Notes under the pieces: model-generated
Database searches by the model: none
The model's input: the letters and a program-made list of their open reading frames with translations, nothing else
What the model was told of the DNA's origin: nothing
Program-made: the position numbers and the translations under genes
Shown: positions 29,514 through 38,718 of the stretch, in pieces
Numbering within the stretch: position 1 is the first letter of the stretch
Layout of the letters: the number at the start of each line of letters is the position of its first letter
From: Paenibacillus sp. RUD330
Lineage (GTDB): Bacteria; Bacillota; Bacilli; Paenibacillales; Paenibacillaceae
Direction of reading: 5' to 3'
Length of the DNA stretch: 64,000 nucleotides
NCBI RefSeq assembly: GCF_002243345.2
Contig: NZ_CP022655.2
Span: 4,342,501-4,406,500 of the forward strand

Positions 29514-31163
29514 GTGAATCTCGCAACCGCGCAGCAAATGCGGCGCCTGGAAGAAAAAGCGATGGAGGGAGGCCACCTGACGGCGGCGGCACTGATGGAG
29601 AACGCCGGGCGCGCATTGGCCGAGGCGGTATGCCGATTCGTTCTCGGGCATGACCTTGAAGGGCCGTATGCGCGGCTCTTGCCGGGAAGCCCGGACATAG
29701 GCGGCGGCTCCAGCCGCCGGCCGGGGGACCATACGATGAGCCGGCGCCTCAGCGGAGAGGCGCAGCCATGGGCCGTCCTGACGGGCAAGGGCCGCAACGG
29801 CGGCGACGGCTTGGCGGCAGCCAGGCATCTGGCGCTTCTCGGCTTGCCGGTGCGCATCGTCTACTCTGCTCCTCCCGAGCAGCTGGACGAGGAAGCCGTC
29901 CGCCAGCGCCGGCTGCTGCACAAGCTTCCGGCTGCCCTGCAGCCGGACGAACGGGTGTACGAGCCGGGCGCCATCGAATGGAACGGGTTCGGAGGCATCG
30001 TGGATGCCCTGCTCGGTACCGGTACGGTCTCCGGCCCGCTCCGCGAGCCCGTCGCCTCGCTGATCCGCGAAGCGAACGGCAGCGGCTTGCCGATCGTCTC
30101 AGCCGATCTGCCGAGCGGCGTCGAGCCGGATACAGGCGCCGTGTCGGATCCATGCATCCAGGCTTCGGCTACCGTCGCCTTCGGCCTCGCCAAGATCGGC
30201 CTTGCTCAATATCCAGGCGCCGGAATGGCCGGCTCCGTCCTCGTCGCTCCGATCGGCGCCGCTCTCGATCCTGCGGCCTTGGACTTGCCGTCCGTCCATA
30301 TGCTGTCGGAGCCTGTGCTGCGCAATGTGCTGGGGGAGGAGCCCGATGACCGGCGCGAGGGCGACAGCAACAAAGGGACGTACGGCCATGTGCTGACCGC
30401 GGCCGGAAGCAGGCTCATGAGCGGGGCCGGCTTGCTCTGCGCCGCCGCAGCCCTGCGTGCGGGAGCCGGACTCGTCACATGGGCGCTGCCGGACCGCATG
30501 GCGGAAGCCGTCATCGGCCTTCGGCCGGAGCTGATGCTGGCGTCACTGGAGGATGGCGGCAGCGGCGGCTGGCAGGATGTCGATCCCGATGCGCTCGCTT
30601 CCGCAGCGGCGGAGATGGACTCGCTCGTCATCGGCCCCGGCCTCGGCAAGCTTCCTTCCGGCTGGCTGCGCCGGCTGTGGCAAGCTCTGCCGGAATCGCT
30701 GCCGATCGTGCTGGATGCCGATGCGCTGAACCATCTCGCCGCAGAAAAGGACTTCGCTTCCTGGCCCCGCCGCCAGGGCGGCGCCGTCCTCACCCCGCAT
30801 CCCGGCGAGATGGCCCGGCTGACCGGATGGTCTACGCAAGAAGTGCAGCGAAGCCGCATCGAAGCAGCCGGGCGATATGCGTTCGAGCACGGAGTCACGC
30901 TTGTGCTGAAGGGAGTCCGCACCGTCATCGCGGCTCCGGACGGCACTTGCTTCGTGAATCCGACCGGCAATGCCGGCATGGCGACCGGCGGCACCGGCGA
31001 CGTGCTCGCAGGCATCATCGGCAGTCTTCTCGCCCAAGGGAAGAGCCCGGCAGCCGCGGCCGCTCTAGGGGTCTGGCGCCATGGTGCGGCGGGAGACCGC
31101 GCCGCAGCCGCGCGCCGATCCCCGGCATCCCTGATCGCCGGAGATCTGATCGAGCATCTGTAG
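29514..31163 (+). CDS. nnr: bifunctional NAD(P)HX epimerase/dehydratase
   Basis: A 549-residue two-domain metabolite repair enzyme. The YjeF_N epimerase domain (about 1-240) has MRRLEEKAM, MENAGRALAEA and TGKGRNGGDGLAAARHL, the GxGNNGGDG-type loop. The ADP-dependent dehydratase domain (about 265-549, ribokinase-like) ends with NPTGNAGMATGGTGDVLAGIIG, holding the catalytic aspartate. Together they convert damaged S- and R-NAD(P)HX back to NAD(P)H. About 35 residues rich in Gly, Ser, Arg and Pro (near 45-80) are inserted before the GGDG loop. The start is GTG at 29514 with AAGGAGGAG upstream. It is monocistronic. Confidence 0.92.
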   Translation: MNLATAQQMRRLEEKAMEGGHLTAAALMENAGRALAEAVCRFVLGHDLEGPYARLLPGSPDIGGGSSRRPGDHTMSRRLSGEAQPWAVLTGKGRNGGDGLAAARHLALLGLPVRIVYSAPPEQLDEEAVRQRRLLHKLPAALQPDERVYEPGAIEWNGFGGIVDALLGTGTVSGPLREPVASLIREANGSGLPIVSADLPSGVEPDTGAVSDPCIQASATVAFGLAKIGLAQYPGAGMAGSVLVAPIGAALDPAALDLPSVHMLSEPVLRNVLGEEPDDRREGDSNKGTYGHVLTAAGSRLMSGAGLLCAAAALRAGAGLVTWALPDRMAEAVIGLRPELMLASLEDGGSGGWQDVDPDALASAAAEMDSLVIGPGLGKLPSGWLRRLWQALPESLPIVLDADALNHLAAEKDFASWPRRQGGAVLTPHPGEMARLTGWSTQEVQRSRIEAAGRYAFEHGVTLVLKGVRTVIAAPDGTCFVNPTGNAGMATGGTGDVLAGIIGSLLAQGKSPAAAAALGVWRHGAAGDRAAAARRSPASLIAGDLIEHL

Positions 31164-31317
31164 GCCTGCAGAAGAATTGGGATTCTTGCCAGGCTTCGAT
31201 TCCGGGGCAGCCTGCCTTCGCTTATTCTCCGCTCACAAGCCCCGTCCATAGGCGCATATCCTTGACCGTCTGCATATACTGCATACACAAGCATACAGCG
31301 GCAAAGGAGTTGGAAGC

Positions 31318-32148
31318 GTGAGCAGAGAGGTCAAACTGAGCAGCGCCTCCCCGGAGATGGATCCACGCACCGCCCTGTTCCTCGCGGCGATGTGCGGGCA
31401 GACTTATATGCAGCTCCAAGGCATGGGAACGATCCGGCTCCCGGAGGAATACGAGCTAGTCGGCACGTTTCAGGCCGGAGGCTTGAACGGGTATTCCCAG
31501 CCGTTCGGATTCGTCGCAAAGTCTGCCCGCGCTTCCATTCTCGCTTTCCGCGGCACCAGTTCCACCTTGGAATGGGTCACCGATTTCATGGCCGATCAAG
31601 TGGACTTCGATCTCATCCCGGAGGGCGGGGCTACTCATCGCGGATTCACGGAGCTGTACCGCAGCGCCAGGCCGCAAGTCATGGAGCTGCTGCGGCAAGT
31701 TCCGGCCGGCAATCCGCTGTTCGTGACCGGACACAGCCTCGGCGGCGCGCTGGCCACCCTGGCAGCGGTCGATCTCGCGGAGAACGGCGATTTCTCCGCT
31801 CCCGTCGTGTATACGTTCGCGGCGCCCAGAGTCGGCAATCCGGTATTCGTCGCCGCTTACAACAAGGCGGTTCCGCAAAGCTTCCGCATCGCCAACAAGG
31901 AGGATATCGTCGTCCATCTGCCTCCGCTCGTCTATCAGGATCCGCGGACCAAGACGATCTATTACTACTCGCATGTCCGCCATCCCAGCGAGCTTGATTT
32001 CAAGGGCGGCGGCATATCGGGGAACCATGTGCTGAGCAGCTACTTCCGCGCGCTCGCGGTGGAGGAGCCCGAATTCGTCGACGCCATGTGCATGGATCCG
32101 ATCGGCTGGTGTCCTTCTCCGAGCCTGCCGGGCGAAGGCGGGAAATAG
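31318..32148 (+). CDS. class 3 lipase family protein
   Basis: A 276-residue alpha/beta hydrolase of the lipase class 3 (fungal lipase-like) family. ASILAFRGTSSTLEWVTDF with the oxyanion arginine-glycine-threonine lies near residue 75. THRGFTELY leads into the nucleophile elbow VTGHSLGGALATLAA (serine near residue 142). IVVHLPP supplies the acid region and NHVLSSYF the histidine near the C-terminus. There is no signal peptide, so it appears cytoplasmic. The start is GTG at 31318 with AAAGGAG upstream. Confidence 0.85.
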   Translation: MSREVKLSSASPEMDPRTALFLAAMCGQTYMQLQGMGTIRLPEEYELVGTFQAGGLNGYSQPFGFVAKSARASILAFRGTSSTLEWVTDFMADQVDFDLIPEGGATHRGFTELYRSARPQVMELLRQVPAGNPLFVTGHSLGGALATLAAVDLAENGDFSAPVVYTFAAPRVGNPVFVAAYNKAVPQSFRIANKEDIVVHLPPLVYQDPRTKTIYYYSHVRHPSELDFKGGGISGNHVLSSYFRALAVEEPEFVDAMCMDPIGWCPSPSLPGEGGK

Positions 32149-32261
32149 TCCCGCTAAGGGGCGGATCTCCCCGCCCGTCGGAAAAGCAGAGATGCGGAGC
32201 GGCCGATCCATAGCCGCGATGCAGTCGCAAGTCAGCCCGTTCTCCGGTACAATAGAAAAGC

Positions 32262-32288
32262 GAGCGGCCGTCTCCGGCCGCCTTTTTT
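32262..32288 (+). terminator. short terminator-like hairpin between lipase and XRE genes
   Basis: GCGGCC (32264-32269) and GGCCGC (32276-32281) form a 6-bp GC-only stem followed by six T. A TACAAT hexamer lies just upstream (32249-32254), so the hairpin may end the lipase transcript or attenuate the XRE transcript. Confidence 0.5.
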
Positions 32289-32310
32289 CGATCGGAGGAA
32301 TGAATGCGTC

Positions 32311-32679
32311 ATGTCCAAGCCTGACCACCCCGTCTCCGCTCCGGAGCCGGCTATCGGAGGCCGCCTCCGGGAGCTGCGGCTTGTTCGCGAATGGACGCAG
32401 CAGCAGCTGGCCGATATGCTCGGAATCGCCAAATCGACCGTTTCCCAATACGAGAACAACGTGAACGAACCGGATCTGCGTATGCTTGCCCGTCTCTGCA
32501 GGCTGTTCGGGGTCCCGTCGGACGACCTGCTCGGACTGCAGGCGGCAGCCGGCTCCTTCTCCGCCGGGTTCCGGGGGCTGACTGCCGATGAAGGAGCCTT
32601 CCTGCAAGCAAGCCTGGAGGCTTACCGCATGGCCTTGAAAATGAAAGACGGCAAGCCGCAACGCAGGCCATCGACGTAA
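32311..32679 (+). CDS. XRE family transcriptional regulator
   Basis: A 122-residue DNA-binding protein. Residues 20-75 form a lambda-repressor-like helix-turn-helix: LRELRLVREWTQQQLADMLGIAKSTVSQYENN, then EPDLRMLARLCRLFGVPSDDLLG. The C-terminal 45 residues are short and helical with no sensing domain visible. The start is ATG at 32311; the GGAGG is rather far upstream (about 12 bases), and two nearer ATGs are out of frame. Targets are unknown; it probably represses its own promoter. Confidence 0.85.
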   Translation: MSKPDHPVSAPEPAIGGRLRELRLVREWTQQQLADMLGIAKSTVSQYENNVNEPDLRMLARLCRLFGVPSDDLLGLQAAAGSFSAGFRGLTADEGAFLQASLEAYRMALKMKDGKPQRRPST

Positions 32680-32835
32680 GCCGGCTGGAGCCTTGCCGGG
32701 CAATAGCCGGCAGGCATTACGCCAGCGGCCGTCTCATAGCCAGATGAGAATCGCCGGGAGCCTTGCATCCCCTACATCCAGCCGCTTCGGAGCTGGTGGC
32801 GCTGTTCGCTCCCCTCTTCATATGCCTAAGAAGCC
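32680..32835. other. intergenic region
   Basis: GC-rich gap between the XRE gene and the next terminator with no supported gene or site. Confidence 0.3.
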
Positions 32836-32874
32836 AAAAAAACCGTCCGGAGAACCTGAACCGGACGGTTTTTT
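32836..32874. terminator. bidirectional terminator
   Basis: AAAACCGTCCGG (32839-32850) pairs with CCGGACGGTTTT (32861-32872), with A- and T-runs on both sides. Confidence 0.85.
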
Positions 32875-32928
32875 ACGATTGGATCAAACCTTGGATGAAC
32901 CTGAATCCAGCTTTGCTCATCCTTTCAC

Positions 32929-33004
32929 AGCTCGATCAGCCGACAGCTCGATCAGCCGACAGCTCGATCAGCCGACAGCTCGATCAGCCGACAGCTCGAT
33001 CAGC
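32929..33004. repeat. 16-bp tandem repeats overlapping a stop codon
   Basis: Four full copies of AGCTCGATCAGCCGAC and a partial fifth (12 bases). The fifth copy contains the stop codon of the minus-strand PKD protein gene (TGA at 33002-33000), so the array lies in its 3' end and untranslated region. Confidence 0.9.
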
Positions 33005-34958
33005 CTTTGACAGCCGGCATCGGCTGGAACATCATCGTGATCGGCAGGTTGCTGCCGGATGCGATCATATAGACAAGCTCCACCGTTTCCTGAGAATTAC
33101 CGGAACGGTAGATGACGGCCGCTTCGTTCTGGTCTTTCAGCTGGTCATTGTTCGTTACGGGAACAAGCTGCCCGTTGACGAGGAAGCCTCCCGCATACAG
33201 TCCTCCCCTCGGATTGAGGGAGACGATCGTTCGTGGAGCCAGCGTAACCTTCATTTTGTACAGCACGCCGAAATTGCCGACATTGTACTGCAGCGTTCCG
33301 GTCGTGTTGTCATAGCCGTCCAGATAAGGATCAAGAACGTTGTCGCCGAGCACGACGCGCTCAGACTTGGTGCCAAGGACGCCGTCGATCTGGATGTCGC
33401 GCGTCGTATTGTTGAAGGAGCCCCGCGTGTGGATTCCGTCAGCCGGCATCAGGTCCATGGAATCCAGGTTCTGCAGCGGATCCTTGCCGTCCGCGACAAC
33501 GACGACGCGGAAGCGCAGCGTCTGGTCGGCGGCGACATCCGCGTAGGCCGAGTACACCATTCCCGGCTTGATCGCCGACTCCGAGATTTGCGGCAGCACT
33601 TTGACGGACTGCCCAGGCCTTACCTGTGTCGTCACCGCTGCGCCATTGGCCTGCAGCGCACTCAAGTAACGCACGGTGGAAAGCTTGCCGGTGCGGATCT
33701 CGGACGGATCCGGTCCTCCGGTGCCGACCGCTCCGACGCTGAAGCTCGCCGGCATGTTGCCTTCATTCGTCACGACGAGGTACATGCGGACATTGTAGCT
33801 GAGCGTATTTTTGTTGTGGAAGAGGAAGCGGATATTTCCGGAGAACTGGTCGTCGTACGCGATCCCCTCCTGCTTCCACAGCTCCGGACTGTTGCTGCGG
33901 ATCATCCGCGACGGCTCCGACTGAAAATCATAAGACAACGTCGGAATGCTGAGCACGGCCCCGCCGTCCACCTTGTACTTCTCTCCTACAGGGGTATACA
34001 GCATGCCGAACTCGGTCTCATTGTAGAGCTCTTCGTCCGTTATGGTGATCGTCTTGCTTACCGTCGAGGTGAGGCCTTGCGTATCCGTCACGCTCAGCGT
34101 GATCGTTTTTTCTCCCGGCTCGAAATAGCCCAGCTGGCGGCCGGTCCATTTCGTCTTGGCCGGATCGATCGCGTTGTTGTCGTCCGTGCTGAGATCCGTG
34201 AACTGAACCTGCTCGCCTTGACGGTAGACCGTCTTGTCGGTCGAGAAGTCCGCCACCGGCGGCATGTTCACCGGAAGGACCTGCACCGTGACCGAGTAAG
34301 GGTCGCTCCAAGCGCCGGCGGAATCCTGGACCCGCCTTGTGACTGTATACGTTCCCGCCGCGGCGAAGACATCCTGGCGTCCGGTCCATTCCTCGTTTTG
34401 CATCGGCAAGCCTGCCGGAGAGGAATACTGGTCCGCATACTGCACGGCATCGCCCGCATACAGCGGCTGCGGCGTCACCTGGAACGCGGCGCTGGGCGTC
34501 GACTGCTGCCAGGTCAGCGTGACCGTCTTGCCGGAGAAGGCGATCTTGCTCTCGGATATGAGCGCCCAGGTGCGGATCGGAATCATGAGCGAGCCTTTCA
34601 AGGAGTAGGCGGGCGCTTCTCCCGTCCATTTCGTCCCGTTGACGAGGATATCCTTCGTGTTCATCTTGAACCGGATCTCGCCCTTGGCGCTGATCGCGAT
34701 GGATTCCTTCGTCTTGGCATCGTACGAGACCTGATAGCCGTACAGCTTGGCGAGCGAGCTGAAGGCGGCATAGGAGTAGTCCTTGCTGATCGTAAGCGGC
34801 TGCACCGCGTTGTAGGGAGCGCCGTTGATCATCATTTTGGTGCTGTTTTTGGTCAGAACGAGCGTCTGGGCTCCGTCCAGAGGGTTGGCATTCGCGCTGC
34901 CGCCGTACACAGGAAGCAATAACAAGGAAAGCATGAGCAGCCATTTCATCGGTTTCAT
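33000..34958 (-). CDS. secreted copper-amine-oxidase-N / PKD domain protein
   Basis: A 652-residue secreted protein. The signal peptide is MKPMKWLLMLSLLLLPVYGGSANA. Residues about 30-140 resemble the copper amine oxidase N-terminal domain common in Paenibacillus surface proteins (TLVLTKNSTKMMINGAPYNAVQPL, GSLMIPIRTWALISESKIAF). Two PKD-like segments follow, each with a WTGRQ motif. The C-terminal 350 residues (after the ITITDEELYNETEFG part) form an unrecognised beta-rich region. No catalytic motif of amine oxidase is present, so it is likely structural or adhesive. The start is ATG at 34958 with AAAGGAG; upstream in-frame codons precede the signal peptide and are rejected. Its 3' end runs into the 16-bp repeats. 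Confidence 0.78.
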   Translation of the reverse strand: MKPMKWLLMLSLLLLPVYGGSANANPLDGAQTLVLTKNSTKMMINGAPYNAVQPLTISKDYSYAAFSSLAKLYGYQVSYDAKTKESIAISAKGEIRFKMNTKDILVNGTKWTGEAPAYSLKGSLMIPIRTWALISESKIAFSGKTVTLTWQQSTPSAAFQVTPQPLYAGDAVQYADQYSSPAGLPMQNEEWTGRQDVFAAAGTYTVTRRVQDSAGAWSDPYSVTVQVLPVNMPPVADFSTDKTVYRQGEQVQFTDLSTDDNNAIDPAKTKWTGRQLGYFEPGEKTITLSVTDTQGLTSTVSKTITITDEELYNETEFGMLYTPVGEKYKVDGGAVLSIPTLSYDFQSEPSRMIRSNSPELWKQEGIAYDDQFSGNIRFLFHNKNTLSYNVRMYLVVTNEGNMPASFSVGAVGTGGPDPSEIRTGKLSTVRYLSALQANGAAVTTQVRPGQSVKVLPQISESAIKPGMVYSAYADVAADQTLRFRVVVVADGKDPLQNLDSMDLMPADGIHTRGSFNNTTRDIQIDGVLGTKSERVVLGDNVLDPYLDGYDNTTGTLQYNVGNFGVLYKMKVTLAPRTIVSLNPRGGLYAGGFLVNGQLVPVTNNDQLKDQNEAAVIYRSGNSQETVELVYMIASGSNLPITMMFQPMPAVKG

Positions 34959-35170
34959 GGATCGGGTCTCCTTTGATTCTAATCGGTAAAAAAAGGCCGA
35001 GTCGCTTATCGCACTTAGAATAAAACGCAGGTCCGATGGAAATGTTGCGAAATTTGGGATATTTATCAATGGCTGCATGCAAAACCCGCGCCGTAGGACG
35101 GGGAAAACCGGCCGGTTGTTCCCCGGACAGGCAGCCACCAATATTAGTATCAAGTCCTAGTACCTTAATG

Positions 35171-35176
35171 TATAAT
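35171..35176 (+). promoter_or_regulatory. possible -10 box before the DinB gene
   Basis: A perfect TATAAT lies 38 bp upstream of the DinB start. No convincing -35 hexamer was found at 16-18 bp, so only the -10 box is reported. Confidence 0.3.
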
Positions 35177-35213
35177 GGCTGAAAGAACCGTCAGCTTATG
35201 GAGGCGATAGGAG

Positions 35214-35744
35214 ATGGAGGACAGCAAACCTTGTCTGAACGCTGTGAGAGAGCTGCTGCTGCAGGAAATTTCAGTCCTGACCGAAGACGAGTTCAATGAG
35301 ACCGCGGAAAACCATGCTTGGAGCATCGCTCAGATTTGCCAGCATTTGGTGAAGACGGAAATCCTGTTTCAAAAAGCTCTTGCATTCGGCCTGCGCCAAA
35401 AGCAGCAATCCCGGCCGCAGCGGCGGCCCATCGGAATCGTGTCCGATCGCTCCGTCAACTATCAAGCCCCCAAGGTTTCGGAGCCCGATGACGGTCCCTT
35501 TCAAATTCCGCAAATCATCCAGCAACTGAACGTCGCCAGGTCGGATTTTTTGGCCTTGCTGGATTCGGTCGAGGACAAATCCGTTTTGAAGGAAGCAGCC
35601 GTGCACCATCCCCGGTTCGGCGACTTGCCTTTGGATCAGTGGGTGGAGCTGCTGCATCTGCATGAGCGGCGGCATGCGGAACAAATCAAGGAGCTGAAAT
35701 CGGTCCTGAAGCAGAACCTGGATCCATCGAGGCATTCCTCATAA
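35214..35744 (+). CDS. DinB family protein
   Basis: A 176-residue four-helix protein of the DinB/YfiT-like superfamily, possibly a metal-dependent thiol transferase. Metal-ligand histidines are plausible in ENHAWSIAQICQHLVKTE near residue 40 and in LHLHERRHAEQIKEL near residue 145, where the H-x-x-x-H pair is typical. The start is ATG at 35214 just after TAGGAG. The exact reaction is unknown. Upstream is a TATAAT. Confidence 0.82.
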   Translation: MEDSKPCLNAVRELLLQEISVLTEDEFNETAENHAWSIAQICQHLVKTEILFQKALAFGLRQKQQSRPQRRPIGIVSDRSVNYQAPKVSEPDDGPFQIPQIIQQLNVARSDFLALLDSVEDKSVLKEAAVHHPRFGDLPLDQWVELLHLHERRHAEQIKELKSVLKQNLDPSRHSS

Positions 35745-35758
35745 AGGCCGCGGCAATG

Positions 35759-35790
35759 CAAAAAGGACGGCTCCGCAAGCAGAGCCGTCC
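35759..35790 (-). terminator. terminator of the lipoprotein gene
   Basis: On the minus strand GGACGGCTC and GAGCCGTCC form a perfect 9-bp stem followed by five T. Confidence 0.75.
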
Positions 35791-35835
35791 ATCGAATCAA
35801 GTTGTCGCCGGTCGCCTTCCACATTCGGCGCCGCC

Positions 35836-36267
35836 TTACTCCCGTCCCGCCCATCCGACGATCTTCAGGTCGGAATCCACGTATACGCCGATCGGCCCCT
35901 CCATGAGATCATTGTCCGTCGCGAAATCGACCCGGCATACGGCTTTCTCGACCGTCGGCGTGACAGGAGCCTCCTTCCAGCTGCGGACGGCCGTCAGCTT
36001 GTCCGTCTCCGGCACGGCGTTCCAGGCGGCCAGCCGGATCTCTTCCGGCTTCAGACAGGCTCCTTCCATAAGCGGCGCTTCCTCGATGTAGATGATTGCC
36101 GGCCGGGACATGAACATGCTGTCTGCTCCGCAGCCGGCCGCAGCCGCCACGGCTACCAGGGCTGCGGCAGCCCGGATGAAACGCTTCAGCAGCACGCCGC
36201 CATGGGAGCCTTCCCTATCCAAGGACTTCTTTGCCGTAGTTCCCGCCTCATCGCCGCTTCCCGCCAT
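35836..36267 (-). CDS. predicted lipoprotein, unknown function
   Basis: A 143-residue protein whose hydrophobic stretch FIRAAAALVAVAAAAGCGAD ends in a lipobox (Ala-Ala-Gly-Cys), so it is probably lipid-anchored outside the membrane. ATG at 36267 has a good GGAAGGAG site but would place 27 charged residues before the hydrophobic core. An internal GTG start (VLLKRF) near residue 27 would give a normal lipoprotein signal. The mature part (about 95 residues) is mixed with two cysteines and no known motif. It is monocistronic with its own terminator. Confidence 0.65.
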   Translation of the reverse strand: MAGSGDEAGTTAKKSLDREGSHGGVLLKRFIRAAAALVAVAAAAGCGADSMFMSRPAIIYIEEAPLMEGACLKPEEIRLAAWNAVPETDKLTAVRSWKEAPVTPTVEKAVCRVDFATDNDLMEGPIGVYVDSDLKIVGWAGRE

Positions 36268-36447
36268 GGCATGAACTCCTTCCGAAATCCGATGATCGCC
36301 CCAGGAGCTCCCGCCATCCTCCCATAAAGCATGTCCTTGATTTTCCCATATTCTAACACAAGCAAGCATCCTTGTATGCGCTTCCTTTCAAGAAAGGATT
36401 GATGCGGCCGGAGCGGAGTTCAGAACAGCCCGCTGAGCGGGAATGCC

Positions 36448-36481
36448 AAAAAACCTTGAAAGCCCGGAGGCTATCAAGGTT
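36448..36481 (-). terminator. terminator of the amino acid ABC operon
   Basis: On the minus strand AACCTTGA (36481-36474) pairs with TCAAGGTT (36459-36452) and is followed by T4, 13 bp after the ATPase stop. Confidence 0.7.
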
Positions 36482-36493
36482 CGGCTCAAGGTT

Positions 36494-37216
36494 CTACAGC
36501 ACTTTGGAAAGGAATTCGCGCGTGCGCTCATGCTGCGGTGCCGCAAACACCTCGCGGGGATTGCCTTCCTCTACGATATAACCGCCGTCCATGAAGATCA
36601 GGCGGTCGGCGACTTCGCGGGCAAAGCCCATCTCATGGGTGACGATGATCATCGTCATGCCCTGCTGGGCGAGCTTCTTCATGACGTCGAGCACCTCGCC
36701 GACCATCTCGGGATCCAGCGCGGAGGTCGGCTCGTCGAAGAGCATGACATCCGGCTGCATGGCGAGCGCGCGAGCAATGGCGATGCGCTGCTTCTGACCG
36801 CCGGACAGGCTGTCGGGACGGGCATCGCGCTTGTCCTCGAGGCCGACCGTGCGCAGCAGCTCCAGCGCGATCTTCTCGGCTTCATCCTTGCCAAGCCCCT
36901 TCACCTTGCGCGGAGACACGGTCAGGTTGTCCAGAACCGACATATGCGGGAACAGGTTGAAGTGCTGGAACACCATGCCCATCTTCTGGCGGATGGAGTT
37001 CAGATCCTTCTGGGCGCCTGTCACATCGCGGCCCTCGAAGCGGATCATGCCGCCCGTCGGCTCCTCGAGCCGGTTCAGGCAGCGCAGGAACGTGCTCTTG
37101 CCGGAGCCGCTCGGTCCGATGACGGCTACGACCTCGCCTTTGCTGATGGTCGAGCTGATGCCTTTAAGCACCTCGTTCTTGCCGAACGACTTGCGGAGCT
37201 CTTGAATTTCGATCAT
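36494..37216 (-). CDS. polar amino acid ABC transporter ATP-binding protein
   Basis: A 240-residue ABC ATPase of the GlnQ/HisP class. Walker A is GPSGSGKST at residues 33-41, the Q-loop is [11 protein letters not shown], the signature LSGGQKQR is near 137, Walker B with the D-loop is [13 protein letters not shown], and the switch histidine is in IVTHEMGFA. It powers uptake of a polar amino acid through the downstream-partner permease. The first codon overlaps the permease stop (ATGA), so the two are coupled. It is the last gene of a three-gene operon. Confidence 0.93.
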   Translation of the reverse strand: MIEIQELRKSFGKNEVLKGISSTISKGEVVAVIGPSGSGKSTFLRCLNRLEEPTGGMIRFEGRDVTGAQKDLNSIRQKMGMVFQHFNLFPHMSVLDNLTVSPRKVKGLGKDEAEKIALELLRTVGLEDKRDARPDSLSGGQKQRIAIARALAMQPDVMLFDEPTSALDPEMVGEVLDVMKKLAQQGMTMIIVTHEMGFAREVADRLIFMDGGYIVEEGNPREVFAAPQHERTREFLSKVL

Positions 37217-37866
37217 CGCTGGCCCATCCTCCTCTCAAGCAAGATAAGCAGGCGTGACAGCGTGAAGGTCATGATGAAGTAGATGCCGCCTGCGACCAAA
37301 AGCGGCTCGAACGAGCGGAACGTCACGCCCTGGATCGTCCGGGCGTTGTACAGCAGCTCGGCGAGGCCGACGACCGAAATCAGCGAGGAATCCTTGATGA
37401 TGACGATAAGCTCGTTGCCGATGGCCGGCAGCATGTTGCGGAAAGCCTGCGGCAGCACGATGAGACGCATCGTCATGCCGCGGGACATCCCGAGGGAGCG
37501 GGCCGCTTCGGTCTGCCCTTTGTCGATGGCCTGGATGCCCGCCCTGAACACTTCCGCCATATAAGCGGCGCTGTTGATCGTCAAGGCGACGACGCCCGCG
37601 ACGAACGCCGGCAGGTTGATGCCGACCGTAGGCAGCGCGTAGTAGATGATCAGAATCTGCACGAGCATCGGGGTTCCGCGGATGATCTCGATGTACGTTA
37701 CCGCCAGGAATTTGAGCGCCCAGATCCGGGAAAGGCGGACAAGGGCAAGCAAAACGCCGAAGAAAGTGCCGAACAGCACTCCCAAAACGGAAAGACGGAG
37801 CGTAAGCCAGGCTCCGTCCACAAAGTAAGACCAGTATCCGTTGAGTGCGGAAAAATCGAGATTCAT
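37213..37866 (-). CDS. polar amino acid ABC transporter permease
   Basis: A 217-residue HisM/GlnP-type permease with about five membrane segments. The EAA loop [34 protein letters not shown] near residue 130 contacts the ATPase. ALVRLSR and [17 protein letters not shown] are characteristic of the family. The start is ATG at 37866, 21 bp after the substrate-binding protein stop. It overlaps the ATPase gene by four bases. A single permease gene implies a homodimeric channel. Confidence 0.92.
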   Translation of the reverse strand: MNLDFSALNGYWSYFVDGAWLTLRLSVLGVLFGTFFGVLLALVRLSRIWALKFLAVTYIEIIRGTPMLVQILIIYYALPTVGINLPAFVAGVVALTINSAAYMAEVFRAGIQAIDKGQTEAARSLGMSRGMTMRLIVLPQAFRNMLPAIGNELIVIIKDSSLISVVGLAELLYNARTIQGVTFRSFEPLLVAGGIYFIMTFTLSRLLILLERRMGQR

Positions 37867-37887
37867 TTTATTCGCACCATCCGTTCC

Positions 37888-38718
37888 TTATTTTCCGACC
37901 AGTTCATTCGCTTCGACGACGAAGCGGTCGATCTCTCCGCTTTCCTTCAGACGGTCGATCGTTTTGTTGATGGAATCGACAAGCTCCTGGTTACCTTTCT
38001 TGATGGCGATGGCGGAGCCCGCTTCGTCGGCGGACTGCTCGATCTTCACATTCGTAAGCGCGACCGTGTCCTGGGCTTTGACGTACTGGTCGGCGACCGG
38101 CTTCTCCAGAATCAGAGCGTCGACGCGGCCCGAATTCAGCTCCAGGATCAGCTCCGGAATCTTGGCGATCGAGGTCAGCTTGGCGCCTTCGATTTCCTTG
38201 GCGATTCCTTCTTGGATCGAACCTTTCTGGACGCCGATCTTTTTGCCCTTCAGATCGTCCAGCGTGTTGAAGCTGCCTTCGTTTCCTTTTTTGGCGAGCA
38301 CGCCTTGGTCGGCCATATAATAGATCTTCGAGAAGTCGACGGCTTTGGCGCGCTCCTCGGTCGGCGTCATGCCCGAGATGACGAAATCGACCTTGTCCGT
38401 ATTGAGCGACAGCAGCAGGCCGTCAAAGTCCATGTCCTTGATTTCCAGCTTCGCGTTCATATCCTTGGCGATTTCCTTGGCGATCTCGATGTCGAAGCCG
38501 ACGATCGCGTCCTTGCCGTCAACCGTTTTGTGGAACTCATAGGGCGCGTAGTCCGCGCTCGTGCCGAGCACCAGCGTCTTCTGCTCCGTGCCCGCATTCG
38601 TATTCTCGGCTGCGCCCGTGTTCGCGGCACCGCCCGTATTGCTGTCGACATTGCCCTTCTGGCCGCATGCGGTCAGCACCAGCATGGCCGCAATCGCTAC
38701 TGTCCAAACCTTCTTCAT
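37888..38718 (-). CDS. amino acid ABC transporter substrate-binding lipoprotein
   Basis: A 276-residue lipoprotein of the family 3 (SBP_bac_3) solute-binding proteins. The lipobox LTACG follows a short signal (MKKVWTVAIAAMLV). A Gly/Asn/Thr-rich linker precedes the binding domain, which starts VLGTSADYAPYEFHKTVDGK and includes GFDIEIAKEIAKDMNAKLE, VDFVISGMTPTEERAK and LKGKKIGVQKGS. The ligand is likely a polar or basic amino acid, or cystine; it cannot be resolved by reading. The start is ATG at 38718, eight bases from GGAGAG; two ATGs before it are closer to the site. It is first in the operon. Confidence 0.9.
   Translation of the reverse strand: MKKVWTVAIAAMLVLTACGQKGNVDSNTGGAANTGAAENTNAGTEQKTLVLGTSADYAPYEFHKTVDGKDAIVGFDIEIAKEIAKDMNAKLEIKDMDFDGLLLSLNTDKVDFVISGMTPTEERAKAVDFSKIYYMADQGVLAKKGNEGSFNTLDDLKGKKIGVQKGSIQEGIAKEIEGAKLTSIAKIPELILELNSGRVDALILEKPVADQYVKAQDTVALTNVKIEQSADEAGSAIAIKKGNQELVDSINKTIDRLKESGEIDRFVVEANELVGK

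Noticed and set aside
32763-34922. A 719-codon plus-strand frame opposite the PKD protein
   Set aside because: Same antisense pattern; it begins in the 16-bp repeats and has no start signal.
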